In this document: positions 42,090-50,629 of the stretch, one piece after another | Position numbering within the stretch: the stretch's first letter is position 1 | Layout: every line of letters begins with the position of its first letter | Assembly: GCA_965203575.1 (NCBI GenBank) | Contig: OZ241894.1 | Coordinates: 3,348,001 to 3,412,000, forward strand | Length of the DNA: 64,000 nucleotides | Direction: 5' to 3' | From: Aldehydirespirator sp965203575 | Lineage (GTDB): Bacteria; Actinomycetota; Acidimicrobiia; Acidimicrobiales; Aldehydirespiratoraceae | Made by a program: the position numbers and the translations under genes | Notes under the pieces: model-generated | The model's database searches: none | What the model was told of the DNA's origin: nothing | What the model saw: only the letters and a program-made list of their open reading frames with translations

Positions 42090-42941
42090 TTAGCCGCAGA
42101 CGATCTCGAAGTACTCGGTGATCTCGCGGAAGGTGACCACTCCCAGGGCGCGGCCCGTCTCGCTGATCAGCACCAGGTAGCGATGGCCGAGGTCGGCCAT
42201 GATCCGCAGCGCCTCGCTGATGGACGTGCCGGGGGTGGCCGCGGCGATCTCGGTGTTCATCCAGTCGCCGACTGCCTCGGCTTCGAGGTCCTCCACCCGG
42301 CAGGCGACCTTCAGGAACACGTCGTGCTCGGTGAGCTCCCCGATCACCGCACCACGGTCGCTGACCACCGATACCAGCCCGGTCTCGGCCGTCAGCATGG
42401 CCCCGATGGCCGCCGCCAGCGAGTCATCGGGCCGCACCAGCAGCGGGTCGCGGGCGGGCAGGCCGGTGAGGTCCACGAAATGCAGGTTGTGCTCGGGCGA
42501 CAACTCGGGGCCCAGCTTGCTCTGCGACCCCAGGAAGGACGCGGCCAGCCGGATGAGCTCGTAGTGGTTGATGCTGCCCAGCAGGTCGCCGTCGGCGCCG
42601 GTCACCGGCAGGTTTCGGAACCGGCGGGCGTTCATGGTCCGCAGAGCCTCGATGGCCGAGGCGTGGTGACCGATCACGGTGGGCTCTGCCGTCATGAACC
42701 GGTCCACCGGCGAGTCCCACGTCTCGGGCGACCGCACCACGCGCCTGGTGATGTCCCGCTCGGTGAAGATGCCCGCCAGCCGCGCGCCGTCGGTGACCAC
42801 CGCGCAGCCGGTGTGCTGGGCGGCCATGGCCGCCACGACGCTGCGGACCTTGCGCCCGCTCGGGACCACCACCAGCGACGACAGTCTCATGCCCGACAGT
42901 TGAACATTCTCGAAGTGCTGCACGATGTTGATGCTGGTCAC
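42090..42941 (-). CDS. Protein with two CBS-domain pairs
   Basis: 283 residues, GTG start with AGGAGGAGCC ahead. Four CBS units can be traced: SGRKVRSVVAAMAAQHTGCAVV...GIFTERDITRRVV, HHASAIEALRTMNARRFRNLPV...LGSINHYELIR, DDSLAAAIGAMLTAETGLVSVV...GELTEHDVFLK, and GTSISEALRIMADLGHRYLVLI...GVVTFREITEY. Such proteins bind adenine nucleotides and act as energy sensors. The target is unknown. It is 18 bases downstream of the enoyl-CoA hydratase and likely in the same transcript, which begins with tRNA-Val. Confidence 0.85.
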   Translation of the reverse strand: MTSINIVQHFENVQLSGMRLSSLVVVPSGRKVRSVVAAMAAQHTGCAVVTDGARLAGIFTERDITRRVVRSPETWDSPVDRFMTAEPTVIGHHASAIEALRTMNARRFRNLPVTGADGDLLGSINHYELIRLAASFLGSQSKLGPELSPEHNLHFVDLTGLPARDPLLVRPDDSLAAAIGAMLTAETGLVSVVSDRGAVIGELTEHDVFLKVACRVEDLEAEAVGDWMNTEIAAATPGTSISEALRIMADLGHRYLVLISETGRALGVVTFREITEYFEIVCG

Positions 42942-42959
42942 GGCTCCTCCTAGCTGGCT

Positions 42960-43730
42960 TCACTCGTCGGACGCATGTCCGAATCTGGGGTCGCGGCCTT
43001 CGGCGAAGGCCTCGCGGGCCTCGGCGGAGTCGCCCATCAGGTAGGCCTCGAAGGTGAAGCCCTGCTCCCACCGGTACTTGTCCTCGAGGCTGCCGTCCTC
43101 CACCCCGTTGAGGGACCGCTTGGCGATGCCGATCATCTGGGGGGACTTCGAGGCTATGCGGCCGGCGATCTCCAGAGCCGTCGGCCGCAGTTCGGCCCGC
43201 TGCACCACCCGCTCCACCGCCCCGAGCCGGTAGGCCTCGGCCGCGTCGACGGTGTCGCCGGTGAAGTACATGTAGCGCACCTTCTGGACGCTGAACATGC
43301 GCTGCAGGTGGGCGCCCATGCCCATGCCGCCCCGGTCGATCTCGGGCACGCCGAAGTAGGTGTCGTCGGCCGCCACCACCACGTCGGCCGCGCCCGCGAT
43401 GCCGATGCCGCCGCCCAGCACGTAGCCGTGCACCGCCGCGATGACCGGCTTGGGATTGAGGTGGATCGCCGCGAAGGTGTCGTAGTTGGCCCGGTTGGCG
43501 GGGACGATCAGGCTGGGATCGGCCGCGACCTCCTTGATGTCGAGGCCGGCGCAGAACCCCTTGCCGACGGCCGCGATGATGATCACCCGCACGTCGTCGC
43601 GCCGCCCGAGCGACTCGATCTCCGCGGCCAGGGCGGACTGGTCGTCCACGCCGAACGCGTTCACCGGAGGGTTGCAGAGCTCGAGCTCGGCAATGCCGTC
43701 GGTTACGTCTGTTCTGAAGGGACTGGTCAT
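42960..43730 (-). CDS. Enoyl-CoA hydratase/isomerase family protein
   Basis: 256 residues with crotonase motifs: oxyanion segment VIIIAAVGKGFCAGLDIKEV, then HGYVLGGGIGIAGAADVVVA, FGVPEIDRGG and the C-terminal IAKRSLNG region. The Glu of PEI is in the position of a catalytic acid. It acts on acyl-CoA esters, perhaps in fatty-acid or sterol breakdown as suggested by the acyl-CoA dehydrogenases 3 kb away. The ATG start (43728-43730) shares its A with the last base of the encoded CCA of tRNA-Val, so there is no room for a ribosome site; no other start fits the N-terminus. Confidence 0.88.
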   Translation of the reverse strand: MTSPFRTDVTDGIAELELCNPPVNAFGVDDQSALAAEIESLGRRDDVRVIIIAAVGKGFCAGLDIKEVAADPSLIVPANRANYDTFAAIHLNPKPVIAAVHGYVLGGGIGIAGAADVVVAADDTYFGVPEIDRGGMGMGAHLQRMFSVQKVRYMYFTGDTVDAAEAYRLGAVERVVQRAELRPTALEIAGRIASKSPQMIGIAKRSLNGVEDGSLEDKYRWEQGFTFEAYLMGDSAEAREAFAEGRDPRFGHASDE

Positions 43731-43732
43731 GG

Positions 43733-43807
43733 TGGGCGCGGAGGGACTTGAACCCCCGGCCTCTTCCTTGTAAGGGAAGCGCTCTGAACCGCCTGAGCTA
43801 CGCGCCC
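43733..43807 (-). tRNA. tRNA-Val (UAC anticodon)
   Basis: A full cloverleaf: acceptor GGGCGCG with CGCGCCC, D-arm GCTC...GAGC, anticodon arm CTTCC-CTTACAA-GGAAG with anticodon TAC reading GUA, and T-loop TTCAAGT. The discriminator A (43733) is followed by an encoded CCA (43732-43730). The CCA runs directly into the enoyl-CoA hydratase start. Confidence 0.93.
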
Positions 43808-43895
43808 GCCTCGTTCAGCCTAACCCCGACTCCCGTCTTGAGAAGGCGCTCCGAAGTCTCGGACGCTCCCGTGGTTGTGGTGTAGCGTCGCCTCC

Positions 43896-44582
43896 ATGAG
43901 CTACCCCGCCACCATCACCATCGACCGGCCCGAGCGGATGGCCAACTGGCGTCCCATCGGGCAGGCGATCCTCGTGATCCCCCAGTACGTCGTCCTGCAC
44001 ACCGCGATGAACATCGCGGCCAGCCTGACGGCGATCTACGCATGGTTCTCCGTGCTCTTCACCGGCAAGCTGCCGCCGGGCGTCGCCGCGTTCCACGCAA
44101 CCTACGTGCGCTACCGGGCCCGCGTCTTCTCCTACCTGTCCTTTCTCACCGACAGCTATCCTCCGTTCGACTTCGCGCCCTCGGTGGAGGATCCGGGCGG
44201 CGCGGGGATAGCGGTGGAATTCTCACCCCGGCTCGAGGGAAGGAACCGGCTCAGCGTGCTGTTCCGGTTCATCGTGCCCTTCGCGTGGCTGACCCTGATA
44301 GGCATGCTCGGGCTCATGTTCGGGTTCGCCTCGCTCCCCGCGTGGGTCTGGATCGTCCAACTGGTGCTGGGCGCAGTACTGATCCCGGGCGCCATCTTCT
44401 CGATGGTCGTCTGGGCCGTCAGCAGCATCGCCTCGATCATCGGCCTGATCGCGGTGACGCTCACCGGACGCTGGCCCGAGGCGCTGTTCCGGTGGTCGGC
44501 GGGCTGGGTGCGCGTCGATGCCCGGCTGTGGGCCTACTCGATGCTGCTCACCGACGAGTATCCGCCGTTCTCGATCGACTGA
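43896..44582 (+). CDS. DUF4389 membrane protein
   Basis: 228 residues from ATG 43896 (MSYPATITIDRPERMANWRP). The opening, the PQYVVLHTAMNI helix and the duplicated pattern of a membrane helix followed by WFSVLFTGKLP / VTLTGRWPEALFRW are typical of DUF4389. Two matching SYPPF / EYPPFSI segments follow the paired halves. About four transmembrane helices are seen. Function unknown. The 5' end of the frame at 43875 was rejected because family members begin near MSYPA. Confidence 0.8.
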   Translation: MSYPATITIDRPERMANWRPIGQAILVIPQYVVLHTAMNIAASLTAIYAWFSVLFTGKLPPGVAAFHATYVRYRARVFSYLSFLTDSYPPFDFAPSVEDPGGAGIAVEFSPRLEGRNRLSVLFRFIVPFAWLTLIGMLGLMFGFASLPAWVWIVQLVLGAVLIPGAIFSMVVWAVSSIASIIGLIAVTLTGRWPEALFRWSAGWVRVDARLWAYSMLLTDEYPPFSID

Positions 44583-44613
44583 CCCCCAACGCTGGGGCCG
44601 GCGGCTCCCGGTC

Positions 44614-45378
44614 TCACCACTGGTCGAGAGCGGGACCGGCTCCGGTCAGCCGGCCGTAGGCGCCCATCAGGTCCTCCAGCAGCCGCGGGGTGGCGGCCAC
44701 CGGCGCCCTCCTCGCCGCGTGGTCGGTGGTGACCAGTGGGCGTCCGAGGGCGTCGACGGACCCTACGCCGGCCTCCCAGCACACCAGCAGGCCGCCCAGA
44801 TAGTCCCAGGAGCCCAGGCCGCCCGAGGAGAAGTCGATGTAGCCGTCGAGGCGCCCGGCGGCCACCGCGCAGAGTTCCAGGGCGGCGGCACCCAGCGTCC
44901 GGACCTGAGCCCAGCCGCCCCGGCCGGGCGCCTGCCCGTTGACCGCGACCACCGCGGCGCGCAGCGGCGTCTCGTGCCTGCGGGCCAGCAGGGTGCCGTC
45001 GTTCCATGCCCCGGCGCCCCGCAGCGCCTCGAAGCGCTCGCCGTTGCCGTGGTCGTGAACCACCGCGGCCACCGGCTCGTCGCCGTCCACCACGCAGATG
45101 CTGGTGGCGAAGTAGCGGATCCCTCGCGACGCGTTGGTGGAGCCGTCCACGGGATCCAGGACAGCCACGGGGCCGTTGCCGGCCTCGAGGCCGCTCTCCT
45201 CGCTGAGCACCCGCAAGCCGCCGTCGCGCAGCACGGCGGTGGCGGCCGCGTCGGCGGCCAGGTCGAAGCCGAACTGGCCCGGCTTGCGGCCGGTGGGACC
45301 CCAGTCGGTACACCCGGCCAGAGCCTCCACTGCGGCGTCGGCGGCGGCATTGAGCACGTTGAGAAGGTCGCGGGACAT
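44614..45378 (-). CDS. Inositol monophosphatase family phosphatase
   Basis: 254 residues. Metal-binding motifs are SEESG (Glu), VLDPVDGSTNASRG (DPxDGTxN) and SWDYLGGLLVCWEAG (WDxxA-like). It would hydrolyse inositol 1-phosphate or a related sugar phosphate with Mg. Given the PimB-like enzyme elsewhere in the window it may help make myo-inositol for phosphoinositides, but histidinol-phosphatase or PAP-phosphatase activities are possible in this family. Confidence 0.88.
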   Translation of the reverse strand: MSRDLLNVLNAAADAAVEALAGCTDWGPTGRKPGQFGFDLAADAAATAVLRDGGLRVLSEESGLEAGNGPVAVLDPVDGSTNASRGIRYFATSICVVDGDEPVAAVVHDHGNGERFEALRGAGAWNDGTLLARRHETPLRAAVVAVNGQAPGRGGWAQVRTLGAAALELCAVAAGRLDGYIDFSSGGLGSWDYLGGLLVCWEAGVGSVDALGRPLVTTDHAARRAPVAATPRLLEDLMGAYGRLTGAGPALDQW

Positions 45379-45574
45379 CGGTGCCAGTGAACCAGACCAG
45401 CCGCCCTAGTCACACCGCGGTGTCCTTCTCGCCGAATTGGTGCACCGCACCGTCGCGCTGATCGTGTATATACGACCAGAGCTATATGCGATCGGAGCGG
45501 GAACAGCTATTGTCATGTCCCTTGGTCGTGTCGCGCTGTCGCTGGAGCCATCGTTCGATACAAGGGGGATCCGA

Positions 45575-46144
45575 GTGTCGCTGATCGATCTGCACGGGTT
45601 CGTCGCCAACCTCAAGGACCACGTGTCAGAGCACGGCTTCCACGTCCACGGCGAGCGTCACTTCGTGGAGACCTACTCCAACCGCCAGACGTGGGAGGTC
45701 GACCTCCATCCCGATGACGCCTGCGGCGGACCGCTGGACATGGTCCTGTGCATCGAGGCCGAGTCGCGCACCCTGCTGACGTTCGAGGACGATGTGAACA
45801 GCCGCCCCGAGGACGAGGACCCCGACGACGCCATCACCGTGCCGATGACGCTCAGCTTCGTGCTCCCGCCGCTTCACCTTGGTCCGGATCTTCTGGTCCT
45901 CGCCACCGATCTCGCCGCGGTCGGGGGCACCGAGCTGCCGTTGCAGGTGTCGGCGGTCGACCGGGTGGCGGCCGTGACCGACGCCGCGGAGCGGACTGTG
46001 AACATCGAGGCGCGCATCGAGCTGGCCCTCAGCCGGATCTACCTCGGGCAGGATCTCGAAGTGCTGTGCGAGATGCTCGACCGGGCCCGCAAAGTGTGCG
46101 AGTTCCTCCTCGACCGGGCGCCGGCCTGGCTCGGCGACCTGTAG
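45575..46144 (+). CDS. Conserved-looking hypothetical protein
   Basis: 189 residues from GTG 45575, chosen because AAGGGGG lies six bases upstream; the frame is open from 45437. It is acidic, soluble and rich in His/Asp in the first half (FHVHGERHFVETYSNRQTW), with an acidic stretch (RPEDEDPDDA) and helical end (EVLCEMLDRARKVCEFLLDR). No motif is recognised. The region upstream (45460-45500) is locally AT-rich (TATATACGACC, CTATATG) and may contain the promoter. It converges with the peroxiredoxin gene. Confidence 0.65.
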   Translation: MSLIDLHGFVANLKDHVSEHGFHVHGERHFVETYSNRQTWEVDLHPDDACGGPLDMVLCIEAESRTLLTFEDDVNSRPEDEDPDDAITVPMTLSFVLPPLHLGPDLLVLATDLAAVGGTELPLQVSAVDRVAAVTDAAERTVNIEARIELALSRIYLGQDLEVLCEMLDRARKVCEFLLDRAPAWLGDL

Positions 46145-46174
46145 CAGCTCCGGCGGGCCGTACGCGGTCCGCGG

Positions 46175-46627
46175 TCAGGGGCTGAGCGTCTTCCGCAGCG
46201 TCTCCAGAGCTCGATCGGCGTGGATGCGCATGTTCAACTCGGCGCGCACCATGGTCAGGACGGAGCCGCCGCGGCCGATCACGAACGTTCGTCGCTTGTT
46301 GGGAAGCAAGCCCTTGCGGACCACGCCGAAGCGGCGCGCGATGTCGCGGCCCGGGTCTGACAGCAGCCGGAAGCCCAGGGTGTTGGCGTCGTCGAACTCG
46401 AGTTGCCGATCAACCTGATCGGCGCTGATTCCCACGATGCTGGCGCCGAACTCGGCCGACAGGTCGCGGAAATGGCAGCTCTGGCGCGTTCAACCAGCCG
46501 TCATGGCCTTGGGATAGAAGTACAGCACGACCGGACCGACCTTGAGCAGGTCTCGCAGCGCCACGGTGTTGCCGTGCTGGTCGGGTGCTTCAAAGTCGGG
46601 AACCCTGTCACCGATTCTCACAAACAT
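46175..46627 (-). CDS. bcp: Bcp-type peroxiredoxin with in-frame TGA at the peroxidatic position (candidate selenoprotein)
   Basis: ATG 46627 has GAGAGG ahead. The frame is open for 150 residues except for one TGA (46490-46492), which falls at residue 46. Context is YFYPKAMTAG-(TGA)-TRQSCHFRDL; in Bcp/PrxQ enzymes the same place reads P-G-C-T-x-x-x-x-C, with the peroxidatic Cys at the TGA site and the resolving Cys five residues later, present here as Cys51. Both sides keep family sequence (GDRVPDFEAPDQHGNTVALRDL; FGVVRKGLLPNKRRTFVI). Reading TGA as selenocysteine gives a full peroxidase that would reduce hydroperoxides with thioredoxin. No obvious SECIS hairpin was found by eye. The alternative is a nonsense mutation or base error. 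Confidence 0.75.
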
Positions 46628-46694
46628 GCTCCTCTCTTGCACAAGACGCGCCGCTCTCGCCGGGGCGGACGGAAGTACCCAGTATCGCGCTCTC

Positions 46695-47678
46695 TCAGAT
46701 CCCGATCGAGGCGGCGACCCGGTCGGCGTGGTAGTCGGCCCCGCCCCAGGCGCGGGCCAGCGCCCATGAGCGCTTCAGGTAGAGGTGCAGGTCGTGCTCG
46801 GTTGTGTAGCCGATGGCCCCGTGGCACTGGAGGGCGGCCCGGCCGGTGACCGCGGCCGCATTCCCCGCCAGCCACTTGGCCTGCGACACGGCGCGGCCGG
46901 CGTCGGGGAGACGCTGGGCCATGGCATAGGCGGCATAGAGCACTGCGGGACCGGCGAACTCGATCTGGATCCGGGCGTTGGCCAGGTGGTGCTTCACGGC
47001 CTGGAAGCTCCCGATCGGCTTGCCGAACTGGTGGCGCTGCGCGGCGTAGCCGACCGTGATCTCCAGCATCCTGCGGCTCAGCCCGAGCAGTTCGGCCGCG
47101 GTGCCGAGCACCCCCCGCTCGAAGGCGGCCTCCACTGCGGCCGGGGCGTTCGTGACCAGCTCGCCCGGCGTGAGGGGACGCACGCGAGCGCAGTGCCTGG
47201 AGGCGTCCACGGTCTCCACCGGCTCGATCTCCACCTCATCGGCTTCGTAGAGCCGCAAGCCGTCGTCCGAGCGGAGCAGGAGGGCCTCGGCGTACGTGGC
47301 CGCAGGAACGACCGCACCGGGAGCGCCCAGGTCCGTCGTCATCGTGGGGTTCGCCGCTCCCAGGTCGGTCGCCACGGTCGTGCCCGTCACGCCAAGCGGC
47401 GCGGCCACCAGCGCGGTCGCGGTCAGCGGATGGGGCAGCGCTGCCCGGCCCGCCTCCTCCACCACGCCCACCAGGTACGTCTCATCGAGTCCAAGACCTC
47501 CTTCGGACTCTGGGACGAGAACGGCCAGGGCGCCTGCGTCGGCCAGAGCATTCCAGGCCGCGGGGTCGGGCTGCTGCGTCCACGCCGCCCGCACCGCCGC
47601 CGGCGGGCACAGCTCGGCCAGCAGGTCCCGGGCCGTCGAGCGCAGCGCCTCGCGGTCCTCGTCGAGCCCGAACCTCAT
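46695..47678 (-). CDS. Acyl-CoA dehydrogenase, partner subunit
   Basis: 327 residues from ATG 47678 (MRFGLDEDREALRSTARD). The protein has the acyl-CoA dehydrogenase N-terminal helices, a shortened middle domain, and the C-terminal helical bundle with GYAAQRHQFGKPIGSFQAVKH and CHGAIGYTTEHDLHLYLKRS. The usual catalytic Glu near the C-terminus is not evident. Together with the upstream gene it resembles the heteromeric FadE pairs of actinobacteria, in which two different subunits oxidise cholesterol- or bile-acid-type side chains; this is inferred from the pairing. Its start lies next to a minicistron copying its first codons. Confidence 0.83.
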   Translation of the reverse strand: MRFGLDEDREALRSTARDLLAELCPPAAVRAAWTQQPDPAAWNALADAGALAVLVPESEGGLGLDETYLVGVVEEAGRAALPHPLTATALVAAPLGVTGTTVATDLGAANPTMTTDLGAPGAVVPAATYAEALLLRSDDGLRLYEADEVEIEPVETVDASRHCARVRPLTPGELVTNAPAAVEAAFERGVLGTAAELLGLSRRMLEITVGYAAQRHQFGKPIGSFQAVKHHLANARIQIEFAGPAVLYAAYAMAQRLPDAGRAVSQAKWLAGNAAAVTGRAALQCHGAIGYTTEHDLHLYLKRSWALARAWGGADYHADRVAASIGI

Positions 47679-47746
47679 CGGGGCCCTGCCCCTGCCGGAG
47701 ACCGCCGCCCTTGGGCCCGCTTGCCGCGCTTGAGTCCGAACCTCAT
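47675..47746 (-). CDS. 23-codon minicistron between two acyl-CoA dehydrogenase genes
   Basis: ATG 47746 overlaps the stop of the upstream gene as ATGA. It encodes a basic 23-residue peptide beginning MRFGL and ending GPR, and its stop overlaps the next ATG, again ATGA. MRFGL copies the start of the downstream gene, and PR plus stop copies the end of the upstream one (LGLPR). The 68-base offset equals 23 codons minus one base. Confidence 0.5.
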   Translation of the reverse strand: MRFGLKRGKRAQGRRSPAGAGPR

Positions 47747-48894
47747 CGGGGCAGTCCCAGGACGCGTTCGGCCACGATGTTGCGCTGCACCTCGTTGGTC
47801 CCCGCATAGATGGGGCCGGCCAGCGAGAACTGGTGTCCCTTGCTCCAGGGCCCCTCCAACTCCGCGTCCGGACCGAGCAGGTCGAGGGCGATCTCGTGCA
47901 GCTCGATGTCGAGTTCCGACCACCACACCTTGGCCAGGCTGGCCTCCGATCCGAGATCGTGGCCGTCGCGCAGCGCGGTGACCGTTTGCAGGGTCTGGAG
48001 CCGGTAGGCGTCGACCCGCATCCAGGCGGCCGCGATGCGCCGCCGCAGGGCGGTGTCACCGCCGCGTTCGGACCACAGCGCGAGCAGGTCGGCCACCGTC
48101 GCCTGGTAACGGCCGGGCGAGCGGAGCAGCCCGCGTTCGGTGCTGGCCGCGGAAACGGCCACCCGCCAGCCCTGGTCCACCTCCCCCAGCACGACGTCGG
48201 TGCCGACCGCCTCGTCGGGCAGGAACGCCTCGGAGAAGAAGACCTCGGCGAAGCCCTCGTCGCCGTCGAGGCGACCGAACCCCCGCACAACGATCCCGTC
48301 GAGATCGAGCGGCACCAGCAGGTAGGTCAGTCCCCGGTGGCGCTCGGAGTCGGGGTCGGAGCGGAACAGACCGAACAGGTGGGTGCAGAACGCCCCCCGG
48401 GTTGTCCAGGTCTTCTGGCCGTCAAGCACCCAACCGCCGGGCACGCGCCGGGCCCGGCTGGACACCCCGGCCAGGTCGCTGCCCGCGTTCGGCTCGGACC
48501 AGCCCTGGCACCACAGGTCCTCTGCGGCGGCGATGCTCGGCAGCAGCAGGTCCTTCTGGGTCTGCGTGCCGTGTTCGAAGAGCGACGGCGCCAGGATCTG
48601 GATCCCGTTCTGGGTGACCCGCTGGGGAGCCCCCGACCGCCAGTACTCCTCCTCAAAGATGAGCCAGTCCCACAGCGTGCCGTCGCGCCCGCCGTAGGTC
48701 TCGGGCCAGGCCACGGCCGACCAGCCCGCGTCGTACAGCCGCCGCTCCCACAGCAGTTGCTGGGCGAATCCCTCGCGGGTGTCGCCGGACAACTCGACGC
48801 CGACCTCGGCCCGCCACTCGGCCAGGTTCTGCTCCAGCCACCCCCGCAGTTCCCGGCGCATGGCGGCCTGCGTCTCGCTCCAGTTCAGGTCCAT
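47743..48894 (-). CDS. Acyl-CoA dehydrogenase, main subunit
   Basis: 383 residues. N-terminal helices (MDLNWSETQAAMRRELRGWL) and substrate-domain signatures CQGWSEPNAGSDLAGVSSRA and WVLDGQKTWTTRGAF (FAD/substrate loop) are present; the C-terminal bundle ends YAGTNEVQRNIVAERVLGLPR, the FAD-contacting GT-x-E-x-x-R-x-x-I motif. It oxidises the alpha-beta bond of an acyl-CoA with FAD. The following gene encodes its probable partner. It lies 38 bases below tRNA-Met on the same strand and may share its transcript. Confidence 0.9.
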   Translation of the reverse strand: MDLNWSETQAAMRRELRGWLEQNLAEWRAEVGVELSGDTREGFAQQLLWERRLYDAGWSAVAWPETYGGRDGTLWDWLIFEEEYWRSGAPQRVTQNGIQILAPSLFEHGTQTQKDLLLPSIAAAEDLWCQGWSEPNAGSDLAGVSSRARRVPGGWVLDGQKTWTTRGAFCTHLFGLFRSDPDSERHRGLTYLLVPLDLDGIVVRGFGRLDGDEGFAEVFFSEAFLPDEAVGTDVVLGEVDQGWRVAVSAASTERGLLRSPGRYQATVADLLALWSERGGDTALRRRIAAAWMRVDAYRLQTLQTVTALRDGHDLGSEASLAKVWWSELDIELHEIALDLLGPDAELEGPWSKGHQFSLAGPIYAGTNEVQRNIVAERVLGLPR

Positions 48895-48932
48895 TCGCAG
48901 TCCCGGGTCCGAGTGTCAGTCCGCGCCGCCGG

Positions 48933-49005
<73 letters not shown>

Positions 49006-49108
49006 ACTTCGACCCTATCCCGGGCCGCGGCCCGGCCCCCCTGGGGGTTCCCGTGGCGCGACGGGATTTCTCGGGAACCGGAGCGGGATTGGCGTCGTCC
49101 AAGGTTCC

Positions 49109-50629
49109 ATGCAGACCACACCGGCCATCATCCGACCTCTGATGGGGCTGCTTGCAGTCGTCGCTGTTCTGGCGGGCGCCTGTAGCTCCGACGGCTCCGA
49201 AGATTCCGTGGCGGCAAGCGTCGCTCCAGCGGAAGAGGACCCGTCGCGATCGTCGGCCGCTGCTGAGCCGGAGCCGTCCGGTGACGGCGAAGGGGCGGCG
49301 CCGAGCGCCGACGAGGGATGGATCGAGGGCGAGCCCGACTGGTATGACAGCGGCGCGTCGGAAGAGGCCGACCTCGCCTACGAAGCCGAGGCACCCGCCG
49401 AGTACGAGGCGGTGGCTGAGGAGGAACCGGCTGAAGAGGTGACGGCTGCGGCGGCACCTGCTGCGGCGGCACCGGCTGAGGAGGCAATGGCTGAGGAGGC
49501 AATGGCTGAGGCGGCGATGGCTGCGGACACAGCGGACTCGGCGTTGGAGGCAACCGAACCGGACAGCGAAGTCGCCTACGAGTCTGAGCTGCCGCAAACG
49601 ACGCTCACCGGCGGGTCTATCGACGACAACGAAAGATTCGAGGACTACCTCGCCTATCGAGACGATTTCCGCGGCCTCGAAATCCCGGTCCGCGACCTCG
49701 ATCCGAGGGGGCGCATCGTCGTCTCGGTGACCGGAGAGGGCGGCTTGCCGGCCTTTGGTGCCGAGGTCGTGGTGGCCGGGGCGGGCGTGGAAGTGAGCCT
49801 ACGTACCACTGCCGACGGCACGATTCGCTTCCATCCCGAGGCGCACGGAGCCGGCCCGGGGCCGTTCACCGTGACGGCCGGAGGAGTGAGCACCGAGGCG
49901 GTACGGGGTGAGAGGGTCAGCATCGAGACGGCCCTGCCGACCGCCGCAGCCGGGACCGTCGCTCTCGACGTTCTGTTCCTGCTCGACGCCACCGGCTCGA
50001 TGCACGACGAGATCCACCAGCTGAAGATCACCATCGACGAGGTGGCCCAGCGCATCCACCGGCTACCCGGCAATGTGGACGTGCGCCTGGGCATGACCCT
50101 CTACCGCGACGAGTTCGATTCCTTCGTGACTTCCACGTTCGATCTCACGCCCGATGTCGAGGCCTTCGCTGAGGCCCTCTCTGCGGTGGTGGCCGACGGC
50201 GGCGACGACTATCCGGAAGCTCTCGACGAGGCGCTCGCAGACGCACTGTCGCAACCTTCGTGGCGATCGGCTGCCGAGACTGTCCAGCTGGTCTTCCTGG
50301 TGGCCGACGCACCGCCCCAGGTTCTGAGACGGGTGCCGGTTCCCTACACCGAGTCGATGCTCGAGGCAGCCGGGCGGGGTATCAAGATCTTCCCGGTGTC
50401 GTCGTCCGGCACCGACGATCAGGCCGAGTTCGTCTTCCGCCAGCTCGCCCAGTTCACCGGCGCCCGTTACGTGTTCCTGACCTACGGTGCCGGAGGGCGC
50501 GCCACCGGTGCCTCCAGTGACATCGACCAGCGCGACTATGAGGAACTGTCGCTCGACGACCTGATCGTGCGGCTCGTAGCCGAAGAGTTGGCTGCTCTCA
50601 ACTCCAGCTCCGGCCGTTCCGAGTCATAG
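49109..50629 (+). CDS. von Willebrand factor A domain lipoprotein
   Basis: 506 residues. A signal sequence ends in lipobox LAGAC, followed by a long acidic, Ala/Glu/Pro-rich linker with tandem AEEAMA repeats. From about residue 287 comes a von Willebrand A domain: VLFLLDATGSMHDEIHQLK holds the MIDAS DxxxxxM-type motif (D-A-T-G-S), with further Asp/Thr ligands near GMTLYRDEFDSF and LVADAPPQ. Surface-bound and metal-coordinating, it probably mediates adhesion or protein interaction. It sits just outside the integrated element whose integrase begins 270 bases later. A GC-rich palindrome (49020-49035) lies in the upstream leader. Confidence 0.82.
   Translation: MQTTPAIIRPLMGLLAVVAVLAGACSSDGSEDSVAASVAPAEEDPSRSSAAAEPEPSGDGEGAAPSADEGWIEGEPDWYDSGASEEADLAYEAEAPAEYEAVAEEEPAEEVTAAAAPAAAAPAEEAMAEEAMAEAAMAADTADSALEATEPDSEVAYESELPQTTLTGGSIDDNERFEDYLAYRDDFRGLEIPVRDLDPRGRIVVSVTGEGGLPAFGAEVVVAGAGVEVSLRTTADGTIRFHPEAHGAGPGPFTVTAGGVSTEAVRGERVSIETALPTAAAGTVALDVLFLLDATGSMHDEIHQLKITIDEVAQRIHRLPGNVDVRLGMTLYRDEFDSFVTSTFDLTPDVEAFAEALSAVVADGGDDYPEALDEALADALSQPSWRSAAETVQLVFLVADAPPQVLRRVPVPYTESMLEAAGRGIKIFPVSSSGTDDQAEFVFRQLAQFTGARYVFLTYGAGGRATGASSDIDQRDYEELSLDDLIVRLVAEELAALNSSSGRSES

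Noticed and set aside
46440..46489. SECIS hairpin downstream of the peroxiredoxin TGA
   Set aside because: Short alternative stems exist (for example GCCG-AGTT-CGGC) but none has the clear loop and distance of a bacterial SECIS by eye; needs folding.
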